From Macrocybe gigantea (Eukaryota > Basidiomycota > Agaricomycetes > Agaricales > Callistosporiaceae): 26,587 nucleotides of DNA. Position numbers and translations under genes: made by a program. Below are positions 18,470 through 26,587 of this stretch, in pieces (positions within the stretch are counted from its first letter, which is position 1; every line of letters begins with the position of its first letter). The stretch lies in the NCBI GenBank assembly GCA_011319805.1, contig SJRY01000114.1:1-26587 (forward strand). Direction: 5' to 3'. The notes under the pieces are model-generated. The model had not been told where the DNA came from. It saw only the letters and a list, made by a program, of their open reading frames with translations, and searched no databases.

Positions 18470-20729
18470 ATGACGAACGATTTTGATCCTGGAAGTGTAC
18501 CTCGCAGATCTTCTCAATATAGAAACGAACCGAGGCAGCATGATCTGCGGTTGCTGAAGCTGACGTGGTATACCTTTAATTGTGCCCTCTTCACCGCGGT
18601 GGGCTCTCTTCTGTATGGTATCGACTCTGGGATCATCTCGACTACCATAGCGCATCCAACATTCACGACATACTTTGCTCCATATACGAGTGAATCTATC
18701 GAGTCGTCTTATTCTTTGCAATGATGGTTGATGGCCCTTCACCTAGGCGATGTTGCAGGCACAGTTGTATCGACGTTCAGAGCAGGGAGCTTTTTTGGTG
18801 TTTTATTCGCAGGATGGTCAGCTGATGCCTGGGGCAGAAAAAGGTCAATACAATTTGCCGCCATTTGGGCACTCATCGCAGGCGCTATCCAAGCTGGCTC
18901 TGTTCACGTTGGGATGTTGATTGCGGGCCAAATCGTAGGCGGTTTTGCTGTCGGGATCATGAGTGAGGAAGATTAGCCAACCCATCTGATGTCTAATATA
19001 CTGACAGTGTTTTTCTCCAAGACATGACCATCCCAATTTACAACTCGGAGATATCACCTGCAGGACGAGTATATTAGCATCTAGTCAATTTGGATTGTCT
19101 GTATTTGCTCACTTTGATTCCTAGCGCGGCCTTGTTAGCGGATTGCATGCTCAATTTGTGGGATTTGGTTTCGCTTTTGCAAATGTAAGAGCATATAAGA
19201 CCCGGGCACATTGGATGACTGATTGCAAACCCGTGACAGTGGATAGGATTTGCGTGCTCTTATGCCAAGGGACAGTTACAATGGAGATTCCCGTTAGCCG
19301 TCCATGAGCTAACCCTTCAGCAGAACCGCCTGCCCATCCAGTGATTCAGGTATTTCAGAATGCATCCCAGCTCTAGTCTTGCTCATCGGATCATGGTTCT
19401 TGCCCTATTCTCCGCGTTGGCTGCTGAAGAAAGGGCGTGAAAATGAAGCTTTTGAAATTACAAGAAAATTGAGTGAATCGTCAATAGTCAACATGCACTT
19501 TGAGCAAGAGGTATATTTGGTTCATTACGAACAAATGAAGCGGCAAATAGGGTATGAAGAAGAAAAGAAAACTGGCAGTTTTTCGCATACCTTCGCCACA
19601 AGGAGTGCTCGCCGAAGATTACTGTTGTCCATCCTCATCCAGGTCTTCACACAGCTATCCGGGATCAATGTGATAAACTGTAAGATTTTCCTCAGTCTTC
19701 TGTGGAGCACTTGAAATGAGATCAAAATCGAGACTGTAGGCATCTTTTTGCTCTACAGATGCGCCGCTTAAGAGGGATCAGACCAGACAACACTGTATCA
19801 AGGACTGGGGGCAATGGGACACACCGTAAGAATGTATGCCGATTCTGACGAAAACGAGTTTACAAACATCGCAAAGATTACCCTCCTCGCCGCCATTTAC
19901 GGTTTGCATTCTTCTACAGTGGCACAGGTGTTCCTGATGGTCAAGTCTCAATTTAGGTATTTTTGGGCCCACGGCAAACCTCATATGTCTTGCATATGTC
20001 CACCGGTGGGGCTGTAAATCGACTATGTAGATAACCGGACTCGCAATGGCATGCGACATGGCCCTGATCATGGGTTTCATGGCCAAATTTTCCCAAAGCA
20101 GTAACAGGATTGGCCAAGGTTTTGCGATCGCCTTCATCTTTTCCTTCAGTGCAATGTGAGTATTTTCTCCTGTGCGACATAGTATGAGATGTTGACAAAT
20201 CTAAATTTAGCTATTCGTTAGGATACAACTCCATCCATTACATTTACGTACCAGAGATACTGAACCAAAGGATTCGGGCTCAAGGATCTAGCGTCGCCGT
20301 TTGTTCCAACGTCTTGATTAACAGTAAGTCCATAAGTATTCAACTTACCATATATGACTAAAAGGATGCCGCCTATTGGGTTATAGTCATATTTAATCAG
20401 ATATCCCCGAGGGCATTCGCGAACATAGGATATAGGTATTATGGGTGTTCATCTGCACAAACATGATTGGCGCCGTCATGTAAGTTTTTCCGGCCTGCTG
20501 CTTCGGTTTCGGTGCATCGAAATCATTCATATGTAGCGTGTCGTACGTTCCAAACAGCATTCCACAGGAGTGTCGGGGCTGACTGAACTGGTGGATCCTG
20601 GACAGTTTCTTCTTTGTGGAGACGAAAGGAAAGACATTGGAGGAAATTAACGCTCCTTTCGGAGAGCCCGTAATCAACGCAATTGAGTGCGTACAGATCT
20701 GCGAAATAGAGGGGAAGGACGCGGTCTAG
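18470..20729 (+). pseudogene. MFS sugar transporter (Sugar_tr family), inactivated
   Basis: Plasma-membrane sugar porter family. ATG 18470 (an in-frame ATG at 18434 is possible) leads to LLKLTWYTFNCALFTAVGSL and YGIDSGIIS, then FAGWSADAWGRKRS (loop 2-3 motif), QIVGGFAVGIM, IPIYNSEISPAGR, LHAQFVGFGFAFAN, LPYSPRWLLKKGR, QVFTQLSGINVIN, FGPTANLICLAYV, GYNSIHYIYVPEIL and FFVETKGKTLEEI, ending at TAG 20727. Lesions: the donor after 19303 reads ATGAGC where GTGAGC is needed to join PLAV to CIPALV; the loop 8-9 motif reads HRWGCK (TGT at 20013) instead of DRWGRK; an in-frame TAG lies at 20028; the frame breaks by one base near 19767 and again near 20441 before WVFICTNM-like sequence. Several exons are otherwise in phase. 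It pairs with the GH31 gene. Confidence 0.8.
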
Positions 20730-20861
20730 AATAAGCGGCGGTAGACGTAGTTTGACCGTGACATGGTGGTTTGTGTTCTCCTCGAATGTTTGTATGTGCT
20801 TGTCCGTGTAGCTCTAGACCTTTCTGCCGAAACAATTGGCCAAAATTTTTGGCTGCACGCG
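20730..20861. other. Intergenic: transporter end to PPR gene start
   Basis: Only 132 bp, so it must include the PPR promoter. It contains the second copy of the palindromic 19-mer immediately upstream of the start codon. Confidence 0.4.
20838..20856. repeat. Palindromic 19-mer, copy 2
   Basis: GGCCAAAATTTTTGGCTGC, identical to the copy at 13213-13231 except for the central A/T base. It sits 5 bp upstream of the PPR start codon, inside the likely 5' leader or core promoter. Confidence 0.5.
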
Positions 20862-23796
20862 ATGAAGTCCCTTGGCCGAAGGCTCAACTCGTCGAAAGCT
20901 ATGAGACTGTTGTCGCTGCCCCCAAATCTTTTGGATCTCACCTTGGTTAGGACCTATTCTGCATCCACATCGCTCCGTCAAGGTGCTGTCGCAGTAAAGT
21001 ATGCTTCCCGATCCCATGCCATGTAAGACGCGATTTTTCTTCCGTTGAACGTTTTATGGCTCACTGGACTGGCAGGAAACGCCCAGTCGCCGTATACCCA
21101 GGAAGCCTAGCCAAATTCAGACCTGCGCAGCCCGAATACCGCGAATTGGAGAAAGGCACAGAGACTGCCAGCGCCGTTTCCAGCCTGCGGGAACCAAAGG
21201 AGAAGCTGTCGGAGCGTGTAAAAGCTTTGGAAGAAGTCGCAGCGGTTGAAGTGGGTTGTGTACTTTTATTCAATCTCTCTCTGATGTCTAACGATTCGCA
21301 GAAAGCGGCTTTGGAAGAGTCCACATATTCCGAGCAAGAGCTTTTGGCGTTGTATGCAGATCTTCTAACTGTCCAGCCTGAATATAAACACGGAATTGAG
21401 GAGAGCGATACGGCACCTATCCAGAAACCCGATGACAAATTGGTTATCGCTAGTGTCGAGCAGCGTCTCTTTGCGGAACCGGCATTACAGGAAGAAGATC
21501 GGGGAGACGAGCCATCGCGCGTCTTATCCACAGGTTCTCGGTTCAATGGAGAGTCCACCTCTGCTCATAGACGGATTCTAGCCCATGTACACGAGTTTGT
21601 TCAACGTGTCGAGGGCACAAGAAGTCAAGCTTCTGCGGGATTAAATGCTGTCCGTTCGGGGACGCAATCCTTTGACAAACAAATGGTTCCTGTCAGCATT
21701 CTGACATTGGCCGAACACGAAGCGCTGATTCGCACCGCAGTGTGTTTTTTTTTTTTTAAATCTACGCAGCTATACGATGTTTAACTTACTTCTACTAGGC
21801 CTATGAGCATGACCACGAAGCTGTTGACTTTGCGTTAGACCTGCTAAGGGTATGTTATATTTTTTTAATTCTTCTATCGTGTAACCTAAGTTATTTGTAG
21901 CGCACCGGGTTGGGCATCATGGATGAGGCTGTAAACACTGTCTTGGAGATATATGCTGCAGAAGGCAACCCCACTGCGTTTGAGCACATTTTGGGAAAAT
22001 ATGTCACAGGTGGGCTTGCTTCTTTCCATCGGTCTCGTTGGCATACCAAACGTCTGCTTCAGAAAATCCTACGCATTCTCAGCGCCATCTCCACATCAAA
22101 TCTCACATTAAAGCTGCCCCTGCTAACGCCATACCCAACTCTGCACTATCGCTTCTTCATTCTTACGAACAACAATCATTGCCAGCTCCCATGAAAACAT
22201 ACACATCTGTCATATCCACGCTATTCAAAACCCGCAAGTCTGTCGCTCGCGCACAAGCTTGGGACCTTTTCAGTCACATGCGATACGTCGCCCATCCGAA
22301 CCCTGATGCTTTCCTCTATGCCGTGATGATTCGGGCCTGTGCCTACCCGATATCAGCCTCCCTGTCCTCGGAGCCTGAAAGAGCGTTAGATCTCTGGACT
22401 GAAATGACGGTAGATCGTCGCATCCCACCAACCTCTCAAGCATACAACGCAGTCATCCTCGCCTGCGCTCGCTCTGGCTCCCAAGTCTATATCAACGAAG
22501 CTTTCAGGTTGGCGAAGCAGATGCTCGATTCGCATCGGGACGCGTATGGCAGGTCGGCATTCAAGCCCACCCGATCGACATTCCTGGCGCTGCTTGAAGG
22601 TGCGAAGAGGATTGGTGATCTGGCGAGGGCGCGTTATATTTTAGCGCAGATGGTCACGGAACAATCGCAACGACCTGATATCCTAGCCGCTGAATGCGTC
22701 AACGAGCAAGTTATGGTACACGTGTTTCAAACCTATTCGGCGTATGAACCACCATTCAAGCGCAGCCAAACACTTTTCGTCAACCAAACCCAGCAATCAC
22801 AACCACAGCCGGCAGAGGTCGAACATCAGGGCCAGGATGCCTCCGCAGAGCAACAGATTCCGGAGCATGATACTTCAATCATCCAACAGGCTTCTCTTTT
22901 CACGCACATACCGCCGCAAACGCAGACGGAAGTCATCGCAGAAGTCAAAATCTTGTTCGACTCGATTCTTCAAGATCATGGAATTGCCGCTGATCAGGCT
23001 GTGCCTGCCGAAGAAATCTTCCCTACGTCGGGCGCGAAGTTCAGACATGTGACAATAACTTCTCGTCTGATCAATGCCTACCTCTCCATCCATTTCCGAC
23101 ACTCATCCCTCGAAGCGTCACGGGAGCTCTTCTGGTCCTTGTACGATAAATGCAACGTTGTCCGGAGTCCCCGATGCTACGTTGATGCACTCGAAGCATG
23201 CTCCATCACAAAGCCGGGATATGACCGGACCGTGGCCGTTCAGTTTGCCGATGAGCTCTGGAAACAATGGATGATTATTGAGGAGACGTGGAATGACACA
23301 CATCGTGGGAGGCTGGACACGCGCTTGGTAGAAAGGGCGCATGTGGCCATGATCCGATTGCTGGCACTGTAAGATCTCTCGCGTTTATCCCAGCTATTCC
23401 TACTTATTGTCATTGATTGTCACTTCCAGGACGGATAACGTGGATCGCGCTTTGCAACATGTTCGAATGTTTGAAAAGCGTTACCCATCCTCGGACGTGC
23501 GTAAAGCCAGCGCGAAACCTGCATTTCGCTCCACTAGGACATCCCTCACCGGAGTACGGCCGCTTGTGCGCGTGACGACGGACGCAAATGTCCCCGATGA
23601 CACTGTGCCTCCTTTGTTGATGTTCCAAGATCTGGAGCTTCTGCATCACCGTCTAGTCGCTCGTGGCGCTGCAGCCGAAATTTCATACATTAAATATCTA
23701 TGCAAGTCGTACGAGTGGGCATTGAGGATCAGGAGAGACGAGACTATGAAGGCAAGACCTGAGAAGACGGAGAGTAGCGTCGCCCTAACTTCCTGA
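20862..23796 (+). CDS. Mitochondrial pentatricopeptide repeat protein
   Basis: PPR proteins bind organellar RNA for maturation or translation. Seven exons (20862-21022, 21076-21250, 21302-21739, 21799-21849, 21901-22009, 22063-23368, 23430-23796) sum to 2607 nt, 868 residues, all in phase with canonical sites. The start MKSLGRRLNSSKAMRLLSL is basic and hydroxylated, typical of a mitochondrial presequence. A charged, probably coiled region follows (EKLSERVKALEEVAAVE). PPR-like units appear from about residue 220: GIMDEAVNTVLEIYAAEG, PMKTYTSVISTLFK, DAFLYAVMIRACA, TSQAYNAVILACARSG and TRSTFLALLEGAKRIGDLAR, then a Gln-rich linker and more helical pairs. The gene is intact although it abuts the decayed transporter. 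The exact orthologue among fungal PPR proteins is not determined. Confidence 0.88.
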
Positions 23797-25032
23797 GGAC
23801 AAGTTCCCTACGTGATTCCTGCATATCATTATCCTGTTCGTCATGCATTATTTTACATAGCTACACGTTATCTTATGGGCATCTATTGCAGTAGTACATA
23901 TTTGGCTTTGATTACCATTGTGGACCGATGAACAGTTGTTGCAACACAGCTTCTGTCAACCAATCAATCTTTTTCATCCCTCCATCGCGCTTCACGCAAA
24001 AATTTATATGATGTGAATTACTCCTGAGATATCGGAGCCAGTATACTCGTCTTCTTTCATTTAGATCAGGATCAAGAGTTCAAAGATCGCGCGACACTGG
24101 TCACATCATTCAATTCATTTGGAGAGAGCCTCTTGGGCTTCACTTTTCTTTCCGTTTTTTTTTTTCGTGGGGCTATCTTTTGACCTTCACAGAGCACTGT
24201 ACATGATGCTATCAGTAGAAGTGCGGAATGACGCTTTCATGAAAACTGGGTCGTCCAGCGATATGCGAACTTTCCCTGGTATTCCTAACGCTGACTCGAC
24301 ATTTCCCTTGCAGCCGGAATGTCATGATGGATCTATTCGTTTCTGTGCATCATCTGACGTTCTGCAGATTCTAACGCACTATGGAGGGGTTCCACACTGC
24401 CCGGCATCGTCTTTCACGTGAGAAAAACAAATCGTGATTTGTTGGAAATGACTGATTCTGATGTGCGCGTTCAGAGTCCCAACCTTCGCAATCCAGATGA
24501 TCTATGCGATGATACGACCAAATCATTCTTTTATGATAACACTGGCGGAGGGCAGGGACGACCTGGTCTTTGTTAGTCGATAAAGGTACCGAAGGATTCG
24601 TGATCAACGCTGCTGATGCAGAGATCGAAGGCGGGCCCAACTGTATGCAAAGGGTGTGATCCCGTACCCTTGATTATTCGATCCTATTTTAGCAGCTTGA
24701 TCTGCTTGCAGTCAGCTCATCGATAGGCCTTGTCTCTCCAGTGAGTGTCGCAGCCCTGAAGGTGAATAGCTGGCACGAGTTATATCTATCGGACAATCGT
24801 TAGTCGGTGTGTTCCTTTACATCTGATTCACTGTGTTACAGTTGTGGTTCGCCGAGGATCACTTTCATGGCTCCGACAGGCGTCTAGTCCTTGTTCGCCA
24901 ACTGATTATATAGTGATGGCTGTTGGTGGTTAGCACAGGATATACGTGCGTAAAAAGCCCTTGTTATCGATACTCTCGCCCCATCTCAACATCGCTCACA
25001 CCCTGCCTAGCTCCGAACATCACTCCTATCCG
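23797..25032. other. Intergenic stretch without a convincing gene
   Basis: About 1.2 kb between the PPR stop and the DUF6533 start. A plus ORF at 24119-24421 contains a poly-Phe stretch encoded by a T-run and no domain. A weak continuation at about 24474-24575 (VPTFAIQMIYAMIRP) could be a second exon, but I cannot support a gene. The right end should hold the promoter of the next gene. Confidence 0.35.
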
Positions 25033-26587
25033 ATGAGCACCACGGTGTCCGAATTTGATGCTTTCTTGGAATCCTTGAAGCTCCTGCAAACGGGAAAGGT
25101 GAGAGGACTGCGACTTTTGTAGTACTGCCAACTGACGAATGGCAAAATGAATCTAAAGTATATATCTGGTGAGCATTTCGCTGACTTGTAGTGGGGAACA
25201 CTGAGGTTCTGAGGCGGCAATTCTCCAAGTCTCAAGTTTGGCCATCTTGGTCGGTTTAGCCTCCATTTCTTTAACTTCTGTGGCTCAGATCAATGCTCCT
25301 CAACCAGGTTTATGATTACTTTTTAATGTTGCCACAGGAGGCAAGTTCAGTTGAATGGCCATGATTCTGTTCCAGTGAAAACGACAAAATGTAGGTTCAG
25401 TTCATATGGAAATCACAATGGAGCATTGTCAAAATTCTGTACTTTCTGGCTCGTTATTCGTTTTTTGTGAATATCCCTCTAATTGTTCTGGGTATGTCCA
25501 CCCTGTCTCATCCTGCTTTGGTGGAACACAGCTGATCTTCGAGTAGCCCAAGTGTCTCCTATCATATCCCATCTGGTATTCGTTTTGATCGACGTACGCC
25601 TTGTTTATTGACGAGGCTCTTTTTTCAGAAACAAACCTGTTTCCAAATTTTGGCGGTCGCTACCGGTAAGAAGAGAAAACCTTGATATGTTTGTTGGCTA
25701 AGCACCTCGGTAACGTAGTGCCAACCTATGTCAGCATATTCACAGCAGAACGTAAGACTATCATGTTTTCCAAGTCCATCATCCGTTCTCATTATCTAAT
25801 GCTCCCTCTCCTAGTTATTTTAATTTTGAGGATATGTGCACTTTGGGGCAATGACAAAAAGATATTGGTTTTTCTTATGACGGTTTTCATGGTATGTTCT
25901 TCGCATCTCCTTCGTGTTCCTCATGTTTCCTCCGTGGTGCACGTGTCAGCAATATCGTTGTGTTCACTAAACTCATTTGCGTTGATGACTTTTACATTAC
26001 ATTTTCTCCAGGGTGTCTCTATTCCATCGGTTGTATTCACGATTCTCTTCGTACTCTCTCTTGAAGGTAAGCATTGAATTGCGATGTTCACTTGCTAGGA
26101 TCGATGAGACGGCATAAATTATGCTAGTCGGAGATCCACCCCTTGATTTCATTACGGCATGTTGGTTGGTGAAGTCTAGCAGAATTGAGATGCTGAGCTT
26201 CACGATGGTGATGGTTTGTGAAATGGGTAACTTCAATGCTAACCCAATTTGCAAGTGCTCACACACAACTTCCTTTCATTGTGTGGGTAGTCGTTATTGC
26301 CATGACGATCTGGGTTTGGTGAAAAAGTCAGGCGGTCACAAAACAGATTAGTCTGGCACTTTATAGGGATAGCATGGTGTATTTCGCACTTATGTTCCGT
26401 AAGTCATTCTTCCCTGTACTAGACATGGTGGTGTTTCAATGTGCTACGTCAGTGACATCAGCGGCAAACGTTATTATCATGAAAGCGGGACCGGTAAAGC
26501 ACCCAAGTATTCTGTTCTATGACCATAATTCATTACCCTGTCTTCATCCATAGCCAGGATACATCAATATTCTCAATACGTGCGTTT
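25033..26587 (+). CDS. DUF6533-type multipass membrane protein, partial (3' end outside window)
   Basis: A basidiomycete-expanded membrane protein family of unknown function. ATG 25033 begins MSTTVSEFDAFLESLKLLQT; donor GTGAGA at 25099. Later exons read TEVYDYFLMLPQE, then VQFIWKSQWSIVKILYFLAR with YSFFVNIPLIVL, KQTCFQILAVATG, PTYVSIFTAE, LILILRICALWGNDKKI and LVFLMTVFM, and further right SLALYRDSMVYFALMF. RxxALWGNDKKIL and ARYSFFVNIPL are family hallmarks. At least five hydrophobic segments are visible. Many very small exons are separated by introns of about 50 nt, one of them GC-AG (25341-25394). Exons between about 26030 and 26330 are less certain. No stop is forced in the parts I could join, so the gene may be intact. 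Confidence 0.75.

Noticed and set aside
24119..24421. 100-codon ORF with poly-Phe stretch
   Set aside because: The Phe run comes from a T homopolymer; no domain, no coding bias, no reliable splice partner.
25351..25394. In-frame TGA after EWP in the DUF6533 gene as a nonsense mutation
   Set aside because: A GC-AG intron from 25341 removes it and restores the family sequence LPQE-VQFIWKSQWS.
1..26587. tRNA or rRNA genes, CRISPR arrays, intact transposons
   Set aside because: Scanned by eye for tRNA arm signatures, repeat-spacer periodicity, transposase or reverse transcriptase motifs and terminal repeats; none found. A covariance-model search could still find something missed.

Overview
The window looks like nuclear DNA of an Agaricomycete (mushroom-forming basidiomycete). 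This is inferred from dense intron-rich genes (introns mostly about 50-70 nt), class I hydrophobins, a DUF6533-type fungal membrane protein and clear basidiomycete versions of housekeeping genes. I cannot name the species.

Layout, left to right: an unidentified minus-strand gene (1-1032); divergent TFIIE beta subunit (TFA2, +, 1136-2342); YAE1 (-, 2777-3417); mitochondrial ribosomal protein mL41 (-, 3814-4374); class I hydrophobin 1 (-, 4814-5262); a poorly interpretable stretch with one unrecognised ORF (6933-7523, +); a 14-exon membrane-anchored amidohydrolase_3 protein (-, 7900-10487), divergent from choline-phosphate cytidylyltransferase PCT1 (+, 10603-12182); hydrophobins 2 and 3 in tandem (-, 12552-13007 and 13904-14343); a GH31 alpha-xylosidase (-, 15209-18145), divergent from an MFS sugar transporter (+, 18470-20729); a mitochondrial PPR protein (+, 20862-23796); and a DUF6533 membrane protein running off the right edge (+, from 25033).

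The most notable signal is that three consecutive genes, hydrophobin 3, the alpha-xylosidase and the sugar transporter (13.9-20.7 kb), are inactivated while both neighbours (hydrophobin 2 and the PPR gene) read cleanly. Most lesions are what C-to-T change at CpG would leave: two Arg CGA codons read as TGA, conserved residues altered as CGT to TGT or TCG to TTG, and two splice donors whose GT became AT after a C. This suggests a methylation/deamination or RIP-like process acting on a hydrophobin copy and a small xyloside-utilisation module. The shared promoter of that module carries two tandem CGG-N1-CCG sites of the zinc-cluster regulator type.

A second kind of break is different: in the first 3.2 kb the essential genes TFA2 and YAE1, and the unknown gene, need repeated single-base insertions to restore frame, often at homopolymers. 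That pattern looks like consensus errors in the assembly rather than biology. Exon models were built by hand from reading-frame continuity and splice signals; where the summed exon lengths divide by three this is noted as support.
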